The notes beneath the pieces are model-generated. The model did not search any database and was not told the DNA's origin. It worked only from the letters and a program-made list of their open reading frames with translations. A DNA stretch of 64,000 nucleotides from Zopfochytrium polystomum (taxonomy: Eukaryota > Chytridiomycota > Chytridiomycetes > Chytridiales > Chytridiaceae). Position numbers and translations under genes: made by a program. Positions within the stretch are counted from its first letter, which is position 1, and every line of letters begins with the position of its first letter. The stretch lies in assembly GCA_025765615.1 (NCBI GenBank), contig JAIVFJ010000140.1:62001-126000 (forward strand). Reading direction: 5' to 3'. Positions 38,043-50,200 of this stretch are shown in pieces.

Positions 38043-40009
38043 CCTTCTCCCCAACTTGGAGAGAAAGGAGAAAAACTCTGTTATGAATTATTGATACATG
38101 ATGATGATATACACGCTGTAATAGTTGCTAGGCAAGCATGACTGGCACAGGGTAAAAACCTCTCCTATATTATCTGCTTGAGCAGAGGAGGAGGAAAACT
38201 GTTGATACCAGGTTTCTGTTCCACTTAATACTCAGAGTATTTGTCATCAGCGCAAGCCAGCGCCCAGGTCTGCATTGGCGGTGGCTTGCTCTCCCATGGG
38301 CATCGTGAGAACGATAACTGACAGTCACAATAGGTCCGTCTTGTGCCTCTTGCTGCTAACCAGTCAGTTCCGCCTAACACTTCTCTCTCTCCTCCTTGTT
38401 GCTGGCGACGACGAAGGCTCCCACAGCATCCCCTGCAACAAGGGGCGCTAAGTCACGCCTGTCCGTCCCGTCGCTATTAACTGCTGCCTTTGCAGTGGAG
38501 ATTAGGCTCCTGCGATAAAAACCCCCCATTTCCCTCTTCTCTCTCTTCATTCTGTGGTTGTGTTGTGCCCTCAGGAGTGCCCTTCTGTTTTCTCTTGCAC
38601 CACCCTGTGGCCACGCAAGTAATCAGTGCTCCTGCACTGATCCCTCAGAGGATTGTTCCTCTGAATGTTTTCTGCATGGACAGTCCTATGGTGCCTTTTC
38701 AAGAGTGACATCCCCAGCAGATCTCATAATAACTGCAAAACCCAATCAAGAAAACGGTGGACCAACTATTAGAAATGTGATTTACAAGGAGTTGGTGGAT
38801 CATCTTAGGTTTTAATTCATTCAATGCAGCTTCTCAAGGTCTCTATGTGACCCTCTTTCTTTTTTTATATATATTTTTTTTTTTTTTTGCAAGGACTGTT
38901 TGTATAAGTCAACAGGCATCCCCCAGTATTGCTGTGCTGCAATGATATTCGCTTGATTCATGACCATCACCGCGAGTTCCCATTTTTTTTGTGTTCATTT
39001 TTTTCTTTTCTTCGCTTTTCCCCTTTTTTCGGTTCCCTTTGCGATTTTGTTACTCTCGTTTTGTTTTAATTTTTATTTTTCTCGGTTCCTCCTGGGCCGA
39101 TGAGCTGATTGCAGCGTTTGTCAACTGTTGTCTTGTTTTCTCGGGGTCAAAAACGACCTCCCAAAAAGGGAAAAATCTGTGCAAGAAGAAACAGCAATGA
39201 AGACAAGACAAGTGTGGCGGGGTCGATGTTCATTTACCACTTTGTTTCTCTCTTGTTTTTTATTCATTTTGTGAGGCGGCTATCTCCTGCCAAGAAGAGA
39301 GAGAGACAGAGAGAGAGAGACATACAGACAGACAGACAGACAGACAGACAAACGCACACGAGGGGTGCCCAATGACGGAACGACTGGCAGACAGATCCCG
39401 AACTTCGTCACGTTTGGATTGCATTATTGCAAAGAAAAAAGAGGGGAGAGCGAGAGACAAAGCCAGGTGAGTGGTCCGCCCTCAAGGCGGCATCGACGGC
39501 GCCCGGCTTTACCTTCCCCCTTCCCGCCCCGCAACCAGTACCCATCACCTCATTCATTACCCCGGTAGCCTGCGGTCGCCCTCTGGTTCGTTTGTTGGTT
39601 GGTTAGTTGGTGCTCGCGATTGAAAGACCAGTGAATCTGTTACTGCTGAATCGGATCGACTGTATGAAGTTGTTGTGCAGCTGCAGTCGATCATTCGAGT
39701 TTGTTGTCGGTTCCCTCAGATCCTCTCCTCGCTTTGCTACACACCCTCTTCCTCCGAGCCCCATTACCAATCCGTCCGTGAATCTTCAAACTGCTTCATG
39801 CTTAACCTCCCGCTGCCTCGCCGACTGGGAGGTAAAGACGGTGGAGGACAAGGCAGTCTGTCTGTTCCTCTGATCTATTTCTGACTCACACCATCGTTTC
39901 CCTTCATCATACCATCTCCCAACCCAATCAGCCTTCTCCCATCCCCGCCTCCCTCCTATCCATTGTAGCTTCCCCACGAGAATCTACCGAATAGATCTTA
40001 GATATCAGT
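38043..40009. other. Intergenic region with SINE-like repeat and microsatellites
   Basis: Contains the dispersed repeat at 38146-38382, T-runs near 38865-38889, and GA then CAGA repeats at about 39296-39352. Short frames lack domains. The last 400 bp is a CT-rich leader of the SH3 gene. Confidence 0.6.
38146..38382 (-). repeat. Dispersed SINE-like repeat, copy 1
   Basis: Its reverse complement aligns along nearly its whole length with 51215-51480. Shared blocks include CCATGGGCATCGTG, ATAACTGACAGTCACAATAGG, TTGTGCCTCTTGCTGC and CCCAGGTCTGCATTGGC. The two copies have drifted by small indels, so this is an old interspersed family rather than a recent segmental duplication. Confidence 0.85.
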
Positions 40010-42053
40010 ATGTCGGCCCCTCCCTTTGTCCAAGGCGATTGCCTGTACCTCGATGAGAAGACTGCTTGTGGCGCAGATTACTTTGGCTACCCCATTAGCC
40101 TGAAGACAGCCGGAGTAGCCGACTACGCCAGCTTCGTCTCGACTTTCAACAATTATGCCGACGCAACCTGGACTACCAACTTCATCTCCAGCTGGTATGG
40201 CTGCCCAAACGACGCTAAATTGTCGAGCAGCGTGAACACAATGCGTTTCACTCTCTCCTCGATTTGTGCCACACTTGTGTTGTCGTCGATTCAGAGTGGC
40301 TGTCAGGTAGCCACCAATTACAAACCGTACGGCCCCCTGCTTTGTAGCACCGAGTGCGGTGACTACGACTCGGACATGTCCGCGATCATTGAGAACTCTG
40401 CTTGCACCAACACGACCAATGCGGCGGGGAAGGTCTCCCGCATGAACGACTTTTGCACTGCGAGCTCGTCTTTGACTACAGCCAATGGCGGTTGCCTTGC
40501 TGGAATAGCGGCTGAAAAAGCGTTCTGTGGTCCGTATTACGCCGGGCATGAATTTCTCAAAACTGACCGGCTGTCTTCTTTCCTTACTATTTTCCTTTCA
40601 GGATACCGATCCCAGGCGGTAGCGCAGACCGCCTGCGCCGGCTCGACCGACTCCTGCTGCACCGCTCTTCTTGCGAAGCTGTCTCCGTCGTCGTCGTCGT
40701 CTTCGCCAAGTTTGGTTGCCCCCATTGTCGGAGCCATCGCAGGACTGGTGGTCATCATCGCTGTCGTTATCGGAGCTGTCTTTTTCCTGAAGAAAACGGC
40801 GCGCCGGTGCGAAAACAATGGTTTCGAATGGCTACGACCGTATGGGAACGCCAAAGTCGTTTGGAAATGAGCCAACCCCCACCAGTCCCTACCAAATGCC
40901 ATCAACGGGGCTCCAGTCGCCTGGATTTGCGCCGTACTCTGCGAACGGGACCCAAGACAGGTTCCAAACTCAGCCCTTCTCGCCAGCAGCTCCTTCGCCT
41001 GCCGCCCACTACCAGCAGTCCACCTTGGACCGCCGCCAGAAGGAATCTTTGGAGCGTCGTAAGCAGGAGTCGTTGGACCGACGCCAGAAGGAATCTCTCG
41101 ACCGTCGTCAGCAGCAGATGCAGGGACAGCAGCAACAGCAGGTGCAACAGCAGATGCAGCACCAGATGAACATGCACCAGCAGTCGCTTCAGTCCAACTA
41201 CCAGGTTAACCAACCCGCTATGGAACTCCAATCGATGCAGCCGAAAGCCTACACCCCGTCGCCGTTTGAGCAAGTCATTCCTGAGCACGCCCCCTCGCCC
41301 GCTCCCGCCCCTGTTTCCGCTCCCTCTCCCGCTCTTGCCTCGGTTTTAGCTCCCGTTCCTACCTCTTCGGCTCTGGCCTCAAACGAACAAGTTGGCCGTG
41401 GCTCTGTTGTCTCGGCGTCTGCCTCAGAGGCACCGACCGAAGAGCGGCTGATGGTCATTGTTCACCCGTACAACCCGACGTTGCCCGACGAGCTCACATT
41501 GGAACCTGGTCTGGACGTGATTATGTTGAAGTCATTCGACGACGGCTGGGCTCTTGGCATGAACCCTATCACCGGTCAGCAAGGCGCCTTCCCAGTTGTT
41601 TGCGTTGTCGCAAAAGACGAATGGTCCGCTACACGTTCATCGTTTGCCCCATCGGAAGCTACAGACCTTCGTATTAGCAAACGCATTTCATCCGTCCTTT
41701 TCTCCTCTGACGAGTTGAACCGGCTTCAGCGCGCGAGCGTCCTTGCGAAGAGCTTTAGTGCCGCACCTGGCTCTCCTCACCTCAGCGTGGCATCGGGAGG
41801 TCTTAGTGGTTCTTCTCCCCTCGCTGTCCCCAAGGCGAATTCGTTCATTCAGCCCGCCAGCCCAGCTGTGGCTCAGGTTCCCGCCCCTGCTCCTGCACTC
41901 GCACCTGCGCCGGTGGCTGCACACCTGCTCCACGCAAACTCAAAGTCTGTGAAATTCGACAGCGGCGTACCGCCAACCGTTCATGTCTATCCCCGCGAGA
42001 GCATGATGAGCCAATTCAGCGAGTCAACAAGCTCGGACTTTAGCAGCCGGTGA
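40010..42053 (+). pseudogene. Transmembrane SH3-domain protein with an apparent +1 frameshift
   Basis: Part 1 (40010-40529, then 40602 onward) encodes a Cys-rich ectodomain without an obvious signal peptide, then one membrane span (APIVGAIAGLVVIIAVVIGAVFFL). A 72-bp in-phase segment (40530-40601) with a pyrimidine tract and CAG looks like an intron. Part 2, in another frame (to 42053), has a Gln-rich region with QKESLDRR repeats, a Pro/Ala linker and one SH3 domain (RLMVIVHPYNPTLPDELTLEPG, WALGMNPITGQQGAFP), plus a Ser-rich tail. Dropping one base in the AAAA near 40795 joins them as KKRRAGAKTMVSNG. The layout resembles Sho1-like membrane sensors only in outline. It may be a working gene with a sequencing indel. 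Confidence 0.75.
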
Positions 42054-42718
42054 TCGAAAGAAACGAGGGAATGGGTTTCATCCTCAAGCTATACATTCGG
42101 GACTCTTCCAAGCAGTGTTTCCTGAAAGTTTTTTCTTTTCCTGTTGCGGGCGCTTCTCAAGACTTTCCTTCCCGTCCTTTTCGTTCTTTTTCTCCCTTTT
42201 CCTGAATTGGCTTCCAAGCTTATCCGTCTCCTTTTTTGTCCCCAACCCCCCCTGATCCAACTTGATTCCTATCCCACCACTTTTGCTGTTTTTAGGCTTC
42301 CTCCGTTGATCTTTCTTTTCCGTTTGCATACTTTCCTTTTTTTTTTTTTCCTCTTCCACTCTTTGTGTGATTGACCCGCATGGACGGATTTGGTCGACAT
42401 TGCCACCAGCCATTTTCTCCACATTGGCGCTCATCAACTCAACTTTGCCTAGTCAGTTGCGTTAATCTACCCCCTGGTGGTGTATCGTGTTCCTCTCCAT
42501 TCATCTTCTCAACCACCAGGCCCAGGCCCTTCTCTCTCTCTCTTTTTTTTTACTTCCATAAAACACTTGGTGTGCAGCTCCGCTCTCTTTGTTTCTGTCG
42601 TTTTGCCACCCCCGCTTTATAGGCGGTTCTTGCGTGTGTGTGGGGGGCAAGACGTTGTCCGCCGAATCGCTTGCTGCTGTCCACAGTTGGGGTGCTACTG
42701 TGTGTGTGTGCTGGCCTT

Positions 42719-42750
<32 letters not shown>

Positions 42751-43086
42751 GTTGTTCGATAGACGACTACGACGACGACGACGACGACGACGACAATATG
42801 TTGAATAAAACCCTTCCGTTTGCCCGCCTTTCGTTATTCCCCTTAAACATCGTGCAGCGGCAGCAGCAGCAGCAGCAGCAAACCAGTTTTTAGTCACTTG
42901 GACTGCGCGCGCAGGCCGTGCTGGTCTATGCACTGCGATGACCAACTTCTACTGACTTTGACTGACTTGGACTGACTTGGACAGATTGGCCGATTGACTG
43001 GGACGGATCGAGACGACGACCGTCGATCCATCGCTTGCAGGCAGCAGCCGCAGCACCAACGCGCTTACGCGACCGTTTGAGTCGTC
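42054..43086. other. Intergenic region between SH3 and Myb-like genes
   Basis: Pyrimidine-rich, with (CT)n at about 42719-42750 on the coding strand of the next gene, a (GAC)n run at 42764-42793 and a CAG run at 42859-42880. AATAAA occurs at 42804-42809. No domain-bearing frame. Confidence 0.6.
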
Positions 43087-45510
43087 ATGCCCCCATCCCC
43101 ACCACTACTACTGCCGGCCCATCTTCATCATCGATACTCCGTCGTTGTTGCGCTGACCGCGCTGCCTCTGCCTCTGCCGCTACCGGCCCATATGAGGACG
43201 ACGACGGCGACGACGATGGTGACGACGGCGACACCGATCCACCACCTCCGTTGCCGCACGCACCCACCATGCTGCTGCGGCGCCCCCCACCTTCCTCCTC
43301 CCCCACTCCGCGCCGCGGCGATCTCACGCTGCGCGTCGTCATCGTCATCGCCGTCGTTGCCGTGGCGCGCGGCGCGGCGAGAACATGCCGACGTCGCCGC
43401 CGCCGCCGCCTTACTGTGGCAAACGCACCTGCTGCTGTTGCTGCTGGACCACCGCCGCTACTCCTCCGCCTCCTCCTGCTCCACCGTCAGCGTCGTCGTT
43501 GACGCCATCGATTCCCCATCACCCACCACGCCCTTTCCCAGTCACGCGTCTACTCTGTTGTCCTCCTCACCGTCGACGGCAGCACCCCCACCGTCCGCTT
43601 CCTCCCCATCCGAACCCTCCCTTCAACTTCAGCAGCAGCACGCGCCCGCCCCTACACCACCCCACCACAGCAAACACCAGGATGACCCGCAGCAGGACCA
43701 GCAGCAGCAGTACCTCGCCGACACGGCGTCGGCGCTGGACCAGATCCTCGCGACCCCCGGCATCGTGCAGGCGCTGAATTCGCTCTCCAAAATGCGGCGA
43801 CGGGCCCGACTGACCCCCGCCGAGATCGAAGCCGCCGCCGTGCTGTTCGAGCTGCCCGCCCCCGCGATCAATGCCTTTTACAACTTGAAACGCAAAGGAA
43901 TGCTGCCCTTCCAGGAGCTCTCGGGCCCCGCCCTGCCCGCACCAACTCCCGTCGCCGCTGACGCCGGCTCCAAAGACGGCGTGCCTTTCCCCGACGCCGA
44001 TACCGCGGCGGCGGCCGCCGCCTCGCCGCACCGCGCGCTGTTTTCGCTCGACGAGGACTTGCTCATCCGCGCGTTCGAGCCCCAGGAACGCGGCAGCAAC
44101 CCTGCCGCCGGCACCGGCGACGGCCCGCGCACGTACGTGGAGCTCACGGCGGCGATCAACGCGCGGCGGCGCGCGGCGCTCGGCGGTGGTGCTGCCGCCG
44201 CCACCGCCGCCCTGCAGCCCTTGTCGTCGTCGTCATCGTCGTCGGCGGCGGCACGCGAGCGGCACGAGCTGAGCCGACCCGTGACCGAGACCGAGGTGCA
44301 CGTGCGGCGGGCGGACCTCGACGCGGGCGTCGTGCCCGGCACGGTGCTGCGCGCGTGGAAGATGACCGAGGGCGAGCTGCGCTCGGTGCGCGAGGGGATC
44401 GCGGTCGTGCGCATGGCGCGGCGGCGCAAGCTGGAGGCGGCGTGGGCGGCCAGGGCGGCGAAGGCCGAGGCGGAGGAGGGGGTAGGCGTTGGCGTGGGTG
44501 AGGGCGAAGAGGCGGCGAAAACGATGAGGGTGCGGTACGAGAGAAAGGGATATGTGGAGGACGACGATGACGAAGAGGTGCGGGGGACGCGGGCGGCGGC
44601 GGCGGCGGCGGCGGCGTCGCCGCTGGCGCTGGACGCGCTGGACTTGGCCGCGGCGGCGTCCGGGGCGTGGCGGCGCGCGTTCCCCGTGTCGGACGAGCAC
44701 CTGCGCGCCGTCGGCGCCGTCGCGGGCGACCCGTGGCTGGTGCGGGCGCCCGCGCCGGGGTCGACGGTCAGCGGCGGCGGCTTTGGCGGCGGCGGGAGCG
44801 GCGGCGAAGACGTCCGCGCGTGGGAGCTGGTCGTGCTGGCGCGGTCCGCGCGGCTGGCGGTTCCGCGGGCGTTCTGGGACGCGGCGCTGCAGCCGCACCG
44901 CCGGCCCGAGATCGAGGGCGTGCCCGCCACCGTCCGCGGCGAGGACGACACGCTCCGGTGGACGTGGGCGGACGGCCGCGGCAGCAGGCCCGACGGCGAG
45001 GGCGGGCGCGAGTTTTGGACCGCCGTGCTCGCGTGCTGTAACGCGACGGCCGCCCCCGCGGCCGCCGAGCTGGGGGATGCCGGGGCCGCGGCCGCCGTCC
45101 CGGCGGCGCACCTCCCCAACCCCGCGGTGCTCCTCCCCGGACGCCGCTGGTTCGACTGCCGCACGGGATGGGAGACCCGGACGTGGACGCGCGCCGAGGA
45201 CCTCGCGCTGCGCTGGCTGGTCGGCGCGGCGCTCGGCCTGGTCCCGCTGCGACCCGTCGAGGCCGTGCGCGGCACGTTCGCGCCGGCGTTCCTCGCGGCC
45301 GCGGTCGGCACCGCTGGTGGCGACGACGGCGGAGGAGGGGAGGCGGCCAAGCAGATGCGGGACACGGTCTGGCCCCGCATGCGACGCCGCGGCATCGCGA
45401 GCTTGCGCGAGCTGTTTGACGAGGTCGTGCGCATCGGGTACGTGCGCGGCCGCACGCGCGAGGCCATGCAGTACCGCTGGGGCATGTTGACGCGCGCGGG
45501 CAGGTGGTGA
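43087..45510 (+). CDS. Unknown protein with Myb/SANT-like C-terminus
   Basis: Single 807-residue frame. The first 190 residues are Pro/Ser/Thr/Leu-rich low complexity, so the true start may be a later Met. A conserved-looking block follows, with LDQILATPGIVQALNSLSKM and LTPAEIEAAAVLFELPAPAI. The middle is Ala/Arg-rich, with helical VRRADLDAGVVPGTVLRAWK. Near the end TWTRAEDLALRWLVG followed by RTREAMQYRWG has the spaced Trp and Arg pattern of a Myb/SANT helix-turn-helix, suggesting DNA binding. AATAAA at 45622-45627 is a possible poly(A) signal. I do not recognise the family. The antisense strand is also open but looks like a GC-rich shadow. Confidence 0.6.
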   Translation: MPPSPPLLLPAHLHHRYSVVVALTALPLPLPLPAHMRTTTATTMVTTATPIHHLRCRTHPPCCCGAPHLPPPPLRAAAISRCASSSSSPSLPWRAARREHADVAAAAALLWQTHLLLLLLDHRRYSSASSCSTVSVVVDAIDSPSPTTPFPSHASTLLSSSPSTAAPPPSASSPSEPSLQLQQQHAPAPTPPHHSKHQDDPQQDQQQQYLADTASALDQILATPGIVQALNSLSKMRRRARLTPAEIEAAAVLFELPAPAINAFYNLKRKGMLPFQELSGPALPAPTPVAADAGSKDGVPFPDADTAAAAAASPHRALFSLDEDLLIRAFEPQERGSNPAAGTGDGPRTYVELTAAINARRRAALGGGAAAATAALQPLSSSSSSSAAARERHELSRPVTETEVHVRRADLDAGVVPGTVLRAWKMTEGELRSVREGIAVVRMARRRKLEAAWAARAAKAEAEEGVGVGVGEGEEAAKTMRVRYERKGYVEDDDDEEVRGTRAAAAAAAASPLALDALDLAAAASGAWRRAFPVSDEHLRAVGAVAGDPWLVRAPAPGSTVSGGGFGGGGSGGEDVRAWELVVLARSARLAVPRAFWDAALQPHRRPEIEGVPATVRGEDDTLRWTWADGRGSRPDGEGGREFWTAVLACCNATAAPAAAELGDAGAAAAVPAAHLPNPAVLLPGRRWFDCRTGWETRTWTRAEDLALRWLVGAALGLVPLRPVEAVRGTFAPAFLAAAVGTAGGDDGGGGEAAKQMRDTVWPRMRRRGIASLRELFDEVVRIGYVRGRTREAMQYRWGMLTRAGRW

Positions 45511-46576
45511 AAAGAATCAAAAAAAATGGGAAGGTGGGGGAGGTGAGGGGGTGTGTGAGATTGGGAAAGAGCAGAGGGGTCGAATGAGAGGCGGAGTGTC
45601 CGGGTGGCACGAGAATGCGCGAATAAAACAGGAAAACAAAAGCAACCCTGAAGGGGTGGAGCGATAGAATCGCGAAAGGCTTGTGCGCTTAAGATGACGG
45701 AGCGAGTGGGCGGGCGGGGAGAAAGTTTCTCGACTTGGTTTCTTTTATAAATCCACTAACTCGTTTTCTTTCGCTTTTTCTTTTTCGTTTTTTTTTTTTT
45801 TCTTTCTTTTTTTTTGTTGCTGCTGCATGTGTGACCAAGTGAAAACGCAGGCGACGGAGAAGTAGAGGGGACGAGGACAAGGCTTTCGGCGTGCGGCAAG
45901 TGTGAGGGGAGGGTTTGGAACAGGACGGCCACAACACCTATTTCCACCAACCGAAAACAATTGATCCTCGCCCACAGTCCACCGCCTTGAGTTCTCCGCC
46001 GATCATAGCCCCCCGCCCGCCTCCCTTCCCCCGGGGGCTTCCCTTCTCCAGCTGTTCCAGCACTCGGGAAAGACCAGAGAACAAACGACGATTCGGCTGT
46101 TCGGTCGCCGATCTGTGATAGCCCGGAACGCCCCCAGCTAGCGACGCGAGGGAAGAATGCGCGCGCTAGCGCGTCGCGGGATTTGACAGGGCGGCAAAGG
46201 TGTTTGAAGAAACAACTTCGAGATAAAATGCCAGTCGACGAAGAATTTACACGACAAAGTGAAAGTGCGCGTTGTGGGACCCGCGATTATTGGCTGTCAA
46301 ACAACGAGGGGAGGAAATCACACAAAAATAGAATGTGGAGAGTACGCCCGCCGTATGACATCCAGAGGAGAACTAAGGACCCAAGTAGACCAACACTCGC
46401 GTGCGTACGCGAGGGACAGAGAGGTCGCTCGTTGCGATCGCCCCTGTCCTCGCGAGTAGCAACGTAAAAAAAAAAATAGGGAATCAAAGTAGAAACAGCA
46501 ACAGCAACAATAAAAAAAACGAGTTGGGAGCATTCGCCAGCAAGCTACACGGAACGCGCTTGCCACGCGACTCACC
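45511..46576. other. Intergenic region upstream of the repeat-module protein
   Basis: Contains a T-rich tract near 45785-45815 and a GC-rich near-palindrome around 46139-46177 (CTAGCGACGCG versus CGCTAGCGCGTCGCG). No supported gene. Confidence 0.55.
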
Positions 46577-47237
46577 ATGGCCTCTACCTCAATGGCCAAC
46601 AGTAGCGGCTTCTACGGCGGTGGCGGCAGCGACCGTTACGACGTCAGTCACCCTTCATGTTCAAGAATGGGTCTCTTTTCGCGCACGCTGAAGCTCGGAG
46701 GCCTTGTTCTGGGTAAGAGGGCTTTGCTTCTTTGATGCGTGAGGCTTCCCCGTCCCCAGCCGCTCACAAATTCCCTCACCACTCCACTAACAACCCCCTT
46801 TCCCCCCCAACTTAGTGGCCGCCGCCCTCCTCTCGCCGCCCGCCGCCCTAGCCGCAAAGCCTGACGCCGTCGCCGCCGCCCACCACAACCACTACGCCGC
46901 CCACAACAGCCACCACCACCACGCCACCCACAACCACCCCACCCGCAGCGCCCCGCGCGCCGCGGCCGCCGCACCTAGCCCCGCGGGCGGCCGCCGCGCT
47001 CGCGCCCCCGCTGCCGGACGCCCCGCGTGGAGCCGCGCCGCGAGGACGAAGCCCGTGGCTGCCGCACGGGACAGGTCGTTTGTCGCCGACGCGTTCCCGT
47101 ACCTCGACGGCCTGCTGACCTCGGCGCGTGGCGCGGCAGCGCGCGCCGTCGGCGGCGGCAGCGGACCGGACGCGTCGTCGCCTGCCGCCACGGGCGAGGT
47201 TTGGGAGGACGGTATGTTTCGGTGGCTTTGTGTGCCT

Positions 47238-47273
<36 letters not shown>

Positions 47274-50200
47274 GCGAGGAGGGGGAAGGGGCTTTTTTGG
47301 GGGCTGCGCGAACGACGCCGCCGCTGCTTTGACGGGACTGGTCCACCCAACCACACTAGTCTACCCTCCCCAGTGCCCAAGCCACCCTCTCGCGCGCTGA
47401 TCCTCTCAACTTGCTCGTGCTGCTTGCCCCTCGCCTAACTCAAAATCATACCTTGCGAAAATGAACACCCCCCCCGAAAACAACCAATTACCCACTCTCT
47501 CTGAAAAGACGCCGACAGCGGCGACGAGTTAGACGACGAGCCCGAGAGCGACGAGTCTCCCGCGGTCACGCTCCTGCGCGACGCGCTGTCCTATGTCGGC
47601 GGCATGTTTGGCCGCACCACGGGGTCTGCCAACGACGAGTACGGCGGCGACGAGTACGGCGACGGCGAGGCCGGCGAGCTCGACGGTGACGGTCAGAAGC
47701 CGTCCTTCTTTGGTAGCGCCGCGTCGTACCTGACGGGACTGTTTTCCGGTGGCGCGTCCGACGCCGAGTCGGACGCAGAAGGAGGCCAAGGCGACGACGT
47801 CGACGACGAGACCGACGGCGGCGGCGGTGGCTGGATGGGGTCGGCCTACTCAAAGTTCCGCTCCCTCCTCGACGGCGGCACCGGTGCCGCTGCCGGCGGC
47901 TCCCTGCGTCCAGGCGACGAGGACGCGTCGGCAGACCAGTACGACGACGAGACTGCTGAAATGGCAGCGTCGCCCGCCGGCCCCACCGACCGCTTCGAGC
48001 TGCTTTCTTCGCTGTTCAACCTGTTCGCCGACGCCAACGGGTACTCTGACGCTAGAGACCGCGCCGGGGCCAGCGACGAGCCAGCGGACGATGACGACGG
48101 CGACGACGGCGACCGACTGCTTTCGCGCCTGATTGCGGCTTTGGGCCAGTCGCTCGCGGCTAACGCGGACGGCGACGCGCTGGCCCCCGAAGCGGCAGGG
48201 CTACCGCTGGGCGAGGTGCTCGAGTCCATCGGCATCGACACCGACTCGGTGACGGAAGACGAGGCCGCACAGCTAATGGACCTCCTGCAGGCGCTCGGCG
48301 AGCAGGCCGAGCAGTCCGAAGGTGATCTGCAAGGATACCTGCAGCGAAACCAAGCCGGCCGAAGAACTCCCGCTGCCTTTGACGTCTACGACAACGAAGA
48401 CGAGGGCGTCGACCGCGGCGAGTCCGTGGTCGGCGAGCTTGTCCGCGAGATCCTGACCAAGCCGTCGACCAAGCCGCTGACGAGCAGGCAGCAGTTTGCC
48501 CAGCGCAGCGTCGAGCAGCCGACCAAGATGAACAGTTTGCTGGACCTCCTCAGTGACGCATGGATCCGGCAGGACGAGGACCAGGTCGTGATCCAAGAGC
48601 CGGACGGATTCTTTGTCGACGACCTGGAGGGCCACAAACCGCCGCGACCACAGACCAAGCGTCAAAGAGACTCGCCGGTCGCTGCTGCCGATAAGCGCGG
48701 AAAGAGGCAGGACGCCCGCGGCCTCGGCGACGCGCCGCGAAAGCAAGCTGCTTACCAAGAGTTGCACCGCAAACACCTGAGCGGAGGCAGCAAAACCGAC
48801 AGCCGCCGCCACCACCACCACGACAACCAGCACGGTCACCGCTACCACCAGCAGCAGCACCAGGACCCGCAACGCGACGGCGACACGCTCTTCGACATGC
48901 TCGGCAGCCTCATCGACCCCGAGGCCAAGTCGGACAAGCCGCTGACGTCGCGCCAGCAGCTCGCGCAGCGCAGCGTCGCAAACCCGTCAAAGATGAACAG
49001 CGTCTTCGACCTCTTCTCCGACGCCTGGATCGACCAGAACAAGGTTGTCCCGCAAGTCGTCGACGGCTTCCTCGTCGACGACCTCGCCCCCACGGACCAC
49101 CACCACCATTCGCAGCCGCTGTCGTCGCAAGCGTCGCCGCCGCAGCAGCAGCAGCAGGCGCCCAAACGCGCAAAGAAGCACTCGCAGCGCCGCGCCGCCC
49201 CGCCGCCGGCGTTCGATCCCGAGGACGTCTCCGCCGGCGGTAGCAACCGCGGCGGCGGCGGGGGTGGGTTGTGGGACTTTATCAGGGCCGCGACAGCGGC
49301 GGCGGCGCCGCCGCAGTCGGCCGTCGGCGAGAAGCCGCTGACCGCGCGCCAGCAGCTCGCCCAGCGCGACCCGCGCGCCCCGGCGCGCATGAACAGCCTT
49401 CTGGACCTCCTCTCCAGCGCCTGGATCGGCCAGGCCGGTGACACCGCCGCCGACGCCGTCGTCACGCAGGACCCTGACGGGTTCCTCGTCGACGGGTTTG
49501 GCGGCGCAGGCGGCGGCGGCCGGCAACGCCGCCGGGCCCGCTCCGCCGCAGCGCCGACGAGGGCGGAGGCACCGGCCGGCGTCGACGGCGACGAGGACGA
49601 CGACGGGTCGCTGGACGTCCTCGGGCGGCTGCGCGCGTTCTTTGGCGGCGGAGACTCCGCACTTGCCAGCAAGCCGACCAAGCCGCTGACCGCCCGCCAG
49701 CAGCTCGCCCAGCGCAGCGTGCAGGACCCGGCACGCATGAACAGCATCATCGACCTCCTGTCCGACGCGTGGATCCGCCAGGACGCCGCAAAGGTCGTCA
49801 CCCAGGACCCCGACGGCTTCCTCGTCGACGACCTCGAGCCCGCTCGCCGCGCCGCCGGCGGGTCCGACTCCGCCGCCGCGCGCAGGAGCTCCGCGTACGC
49901 CGGTGGCGGCGGCAACGGCGGAGGCGGCGGCGTACTGGGCTTCCTCCGCAAGCTCGGCGAAGTGATCGCCGAAGGCCGCGACGCGCCGGCGAGTCCGCCA
50001 CCGCACGTCGCTCAGCAGCAGTACCCGGCCGCCGCAGCAACTGCCGGGAAAGCGCGCGACGGCACTGGCAGCGGTGGCAGTAGCGGCGGCGGGACGCTGC
50101 GCGACCAGGTGCCGAGCAAACCGCTGACGGCGCCGCAGCAACTGGTGCAGCGCAGCGTCGAGCAGCCGGGCAAGATGAACAGCATCGTCGACCTGCTTTC

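Noticed and set aside
43878..45485. 535-residue open frame on the minus strand opposite the Myb-like gene
   Set aside because: GC-rich codons leave few stops on either strand. The translation is Arg/Ser/Ala/Pro composition noise without motifs, while the plus strand shows patterned helices and a Myb-like end.
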